6,701 nt of DNA from an uncultured Bacilli bacterium (GTDB lineage Bacteria; Bacillota_I; Bacilli_A; RF39; UBA660): contig CANRHM010000073.1 in assembly GCA_947630415.1 (NCBI GenBank), forward strand, positions 1-6,701. Direction: 5' to 3'. Below are positions 4,782-6,701 of the stretch, piece by piece. The translations under genes were made by a program, and so were the position numbers. Under the pieces are notes generated by a model. The model ran no database searches, was not told the origin of the DNA, and saw only the letters and a list, made by a program, of their open reading frames with translations. Numbering within the stretch: position 1 is the first letter of the stretch; the number at the start of each line of letters is the position of its first letter.

Positions 4782-6581
4782 CTATTCTCCTATAGGAGCT
4801 AATACAAAATGGGACGAAATATTGTAGTTATCGGCACTTCCCCAATGCATTTCAAATGCAAATAGACCTGAAGCGTTAGATACAGAATTTGCAGTATTCA
4901 CAGGCAAACCACGTAAAAGCCACGACGAGTAGTTGTTCAAAAATCTAGGAAAATCTTCATACCATCCTAATGTTTCTGATAAAGCATGTCCATAACATAT
5001 TCCTCCATCACATGCTGTTGCAGATAGTCTACCATCGGTAGAACTAGGATCAGGACTAATATATAAATCATAATACTTTGTTTCTGGTATTTTATTTTCT
5101 CCATCTTTCGTGAATCCAGATGCAGTTATGATAGGATTTCTATTTGCATCGCCTGTTACACCCATTACAAATTCAATTGCTCCACCGTTCATATCATAGA
5201 TTCCAGTGATATTTCCAGTTGTTGAAGCCTTTTGACCTATTAATGTTTCATAAGTATTTCTAGAACATGTGGCGGTAGTTGCATTGCCATTTACTGTATC
5301 TCCTGCAATTCCCGTAATCCAGTTCCAGCAATTGTTTCTGTATACTTCTGTATCGCCCTCTTCAGATGTATAATATTTTCCATACTTACTTTGTGATAGA
5401 TAAGCTACGGCTCCCCATTCAACATTCTTGCTCATATGCGTATCATAACTTTTTAAATCATTAGCAAATCCATAGACATTATATTTTTCTGTTTGCATCT
5501 TTCTTGATGCATAAAAAGCACTAGATGGATTTATACCTCTCCATGAGGTTACTCCAGGTTTTATTTGTGGGGTATAAGTACTTTTATGACAATCTTTTTG
5601 TACAGTACAAGATTCTTTAATACTTGTCTCAAACTTTCCATACCAAAATCCTGTTAATTCGTCAGTTCCAAACGTAAATGCTGGATGTACTATATAATTT
5701 TTTTCGTCACTCGCTACAGTGCTTGTTCCACTTATAAAATTGATATCTATTGCTTTTGGATTTGGATAGCAATCGTATTCTATGTCATAATACGTACAAG
5801 TTCCTTTTGGTCCACCTGCATTTTGGATACTTACATAGTTATATTCATATCTTGGGATCCATACCCACATCGTATTGATATCGTCCATTAATATAGGAGT
5901 TCCCACTCCTGCTTGTTGATAATATGCTCTATTATGTCCATTTTCAGATTCAGTATTTTCAACTACCGTAACCGCGTTCGCCCATTTCTGATTATAGTAA
6001 TCGTACCATTTTTGAGTAGTATCTGCTTTTATCCATACACTTTCTTTTTCATCATAAACGACCGGTATTAGTCCTTCTACTAATTTTGGCGCATTGACTT
6101 CTGTTCTTCCATAATATTTAGTAATTTTAGTTTCTCCATCTGCAACTTTTAAATCTTTATTACTCAATCCACATCTTCCATTTAAAGTAACCACCTCAGG
6201 TTCTGTTCCATTATTCTTTAATTTTAATATATATGTTTCAGTTTTACTTTTTTCTAAACTTTGTAATTCTATTTTACTTTCATTATCAATTAACGATAAT
6301 ACTTCTACATTATTTCCACTATAAGTGATTTCTGAGTGGACATCTATTAAACTTTGATTGGTTAAAGTTACGGTTACCTCTTTTTCTTCTCCACCTTGAA
6401 GTGTTATTTGATTATTGTTTTCTCCTTCAATGTTTATAGGGCATGATACATCTCCTGCAATAATATTAAGAGCACCTTTCTTTTCTACTTTGGTTGTGAA
6501 TAGTGCATAACTAAAACCAATGATCCCTACGACCATTAATAACATTACTAATCCAAATAGAACCTTACTTCTATCTTTCAT
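4782..6581 (-). CDS. Exported or membrane-anchored surface protein with FGE/C-type-lectin-like C-terminal domain, 599 aa
   Basis: A basic N-terminus (MKDRSK) and a hydrophobic segment (about 7-23) are followed by SYALF. Ser24 and Ala26 fit a signal peptidase I site, but the segment could also stay as an anchor, so the protein should lie outside the membrane. Residues about 44-140 look like a beta-rich stalk domain. From about 160 the sequence carries MWVWIPRYEY (238-247), HPAFTFG (299-305), GFWYGKFETS (311-320), EWGAVAYLSQSKYGKY (388-403), GNITGIYDMNGGAIEF (456-471) and the end block WLLRG...GLFAF...VLAP (554-597). The GIYDMxGGAxEF, LRGG-like and GFR-like positions match the layout of formylglycine-generating-enzyme/C-type-lectin folds. 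The last two are degraded (RGL, SHF), and the catalytic Cys pair of true FGE is missing, so an enzyme role is unlikely and ligand binding is inferred. Ten Cys fall in close pairs. No LPXTG motif is present. Start ATG 6579-6581 has AGGGAAGTG at 6587-6595. Transcription probably depends on the G8-spacer promoter. Confidence 0.9.
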   Translation of the reverse strand: MKDRSKVLFGLVMLLMVVGIIGFSYALFTTKVEKKGALNIIAGDVSCPINIEGENNNQITLQGGEEKEVTVTLTNQSLIDVHSEITYSGNNVEVLSLIDNESKIELQSLEKSKTETYILKLKNNGTEPEVVTLNGRCGLSNKDLKVADGETKITKYYGRTEVNAPKLVEGLIPVVYDEKESVWIKADTTQKWYDYYNQKWANAVTVVENTESENGHNRAYYQQAGVGTPILMDDINTMWVWIPRYEYNYVSIQNAGGPKGTCTYYDIEYDCYPNPKAIDINFISGTSTVASDEKNYIVHPAFTFGTDELTGFWYGKFETSIKESCTVQKDCHKSTYTPQIKPGVTSWRGINPSSAFYASRKMQTEKYNVYGFANDLKSYDTHMSKNVEWGAVAYLSQSKYGKYYTSEEGDTEVYRNNCWNWITGIAGDTVNGNATTATCSRNTYETLIGQKASTTGNITGIYDMNGGAIEFVMGVTGDANRNPIITASGFTKDGENKIPETKYYDLYISPDPSSTDGRLSATACDGGICYGHALSETLGWYEDFPRFLNNYSSWLLRGLPVNTANSVSNASGLFAFEMHWGSADNYNISSHFVLAPIGE

Positions 6582-6586
6582 GAAAT

Positions 6587-6595
6587 CACTTCCCT
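6587..6595 (-). promoter_or_regulatory. Ribosome binding site of the 599-aa gene
   Basis: AGGGAAGTG on the minus strand, 5 nt before the ATG. It resembles AGGAGGTG but has a broken core, so it is weaker than the sites of the neighbouring genes. Confidence 0.65.
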
Positions 6596-6612
6596 ATTAT
6601 TTATCTATTTCT

Positions 6613-6639
6613 ATTATAAAACTACCCCCCCCATGTCAA
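6613..6639 (-). promoter_or_regulatory. Promoter of the 599-aa gene with a G8 tract in the spacer
   Basis: Perfect -35 TTGACA (6634-6639) and perfect -10 TATAAT (6613-6618) are separated by only 15 nt. The spacer reads T, eight G, then TAGTTT. Sigma-70-type promoters work best with 17 nt, so this copy should be weak although both hexamers are ideal. A gain of two G would restore 17. The predicted transcript starts near 6606, giving a leader of about 25 nt. Confidence 0.85.
6625..6632 (-). repeat. Homopolymeric G8 tract (C8 on the plus strand)
   Basis: Eight consecutive G on the coding strand in an otherwise very AT-rich intergenic region, the longest G/C homopolymer in the window. It lies wholly between the -35 and -10 hexamers of the 599-aa gene. 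Such runs are prone to slipped-strand length change. Confidence 0.95.
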
Positions 6640-6669
6640 CTTTTTGTTAATTTTTTTAATCTAATTACA

Positions 6670-6698
6670 AAAAAAGAAAAAGAGGTTATTCCTCTTCC
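6670..6698 (-). terminator. Terminator of a minus-strand gene lying right of the window
   Basis: On the minus strand GGAAGAGG (6691-6698) pairs with CCTCTTTT (6678-6685) across an AATAA loop (six Watson-Crick and two G-U pairs), followed by TTCTTTTTTT. It would insulate the 599-aa gene from upstream transcription, leaving the G8 promoter as its only visible source. Confidence 0.75.
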
Positions 6699-6701
6699 TT
6701 A

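Noticed and set aside
4735..4784. Hairpin downstream of the 599-aa gene as the cruciform element of a diversity-generating retroelement.
   Set aside because: It is better explained as the terminator of the convergent 238-aa gene, with a T7 tail on that strand. No GC-rich homing element, template repeat or reverse transcriptase is visible.
5685..5891. 68-codon plus-strand frame opposite the 599-aa gene.
   Set aside because: It is antisense to a coherent protein, has no ribosome binding site, and its aromatic-rich composition is typical of an antisense shadow.
4782..6581. The 599-aa protein as an active formylglycine-generating enzyme.
   Set aside because: The terminal block has none of the catalytic cysteines, key motif positions are changed, and no sulfatase gene is nearby.

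Overview
The window is an AT-rich stretch of a Bacillota-type chromosome. The ribosomal proteins, Shine-Dalgarno sites and sigma-A-like promoters all fit the Bacilli. The surface protein at the right resembles families I associate with uncultured gut Bacilli (RF39 or Erysipelotrichales-like lineages), but that placement is an inference. All genes read well with TGA as a stop, so there is no sign of the Mycoplasma code.

Left third (1-2792, minus strand): the str operon in the order rpsL (S12), rpsG (S7), fusA (EF-G). fusA runs off the left edge. A strong promoter and a leader of about 95 nt with a long hairpin precede rpsL. The gene upstream of rpsL is not rpoC or an L7Ae-like gene, so the usual rpoBC-str linkage is absent here. 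S12 carries Ile at a normally invariant Pro that is known for streptomycin phenotypes.

Middle (2793-4770): three genes I cannot assign. On the minus strand are a 265-aa soluble protein and a 51-aa single-span membrane protein. They are separated by a terminator hairpin that also holds a promoter for the second gene. Divergent from them is a 238-aa soluble protein with a near-consensus promoter, a strong ribosome binding site and its own terminator.

Right third (4771-6701): a 599-aa exported or membrane-anchored protein on the minus strand, with an N-terminal hydrophobic segment, a beta-rich stalk-like domain and a large C-terminal region with the motif layout of the formylglycine-generating-enzyme/C-type-lectin-like fold, lacking catalytic cysteines. 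Its promoter has perfect -35 and -10 hexamers separated by only 15 nt, and eight of those are an uninterrupted G run. This is the architecture of a phase-variable promoter and is the most interesting observation here: a probable surface protein whose transcription could switch by slippage of the G tract.

No RNA genes, insertion sequences, CRISPR arrays or integrases were seen. The longest gene-free stretch is about 164-194 bases, depending on the start used for the small membrane protein.
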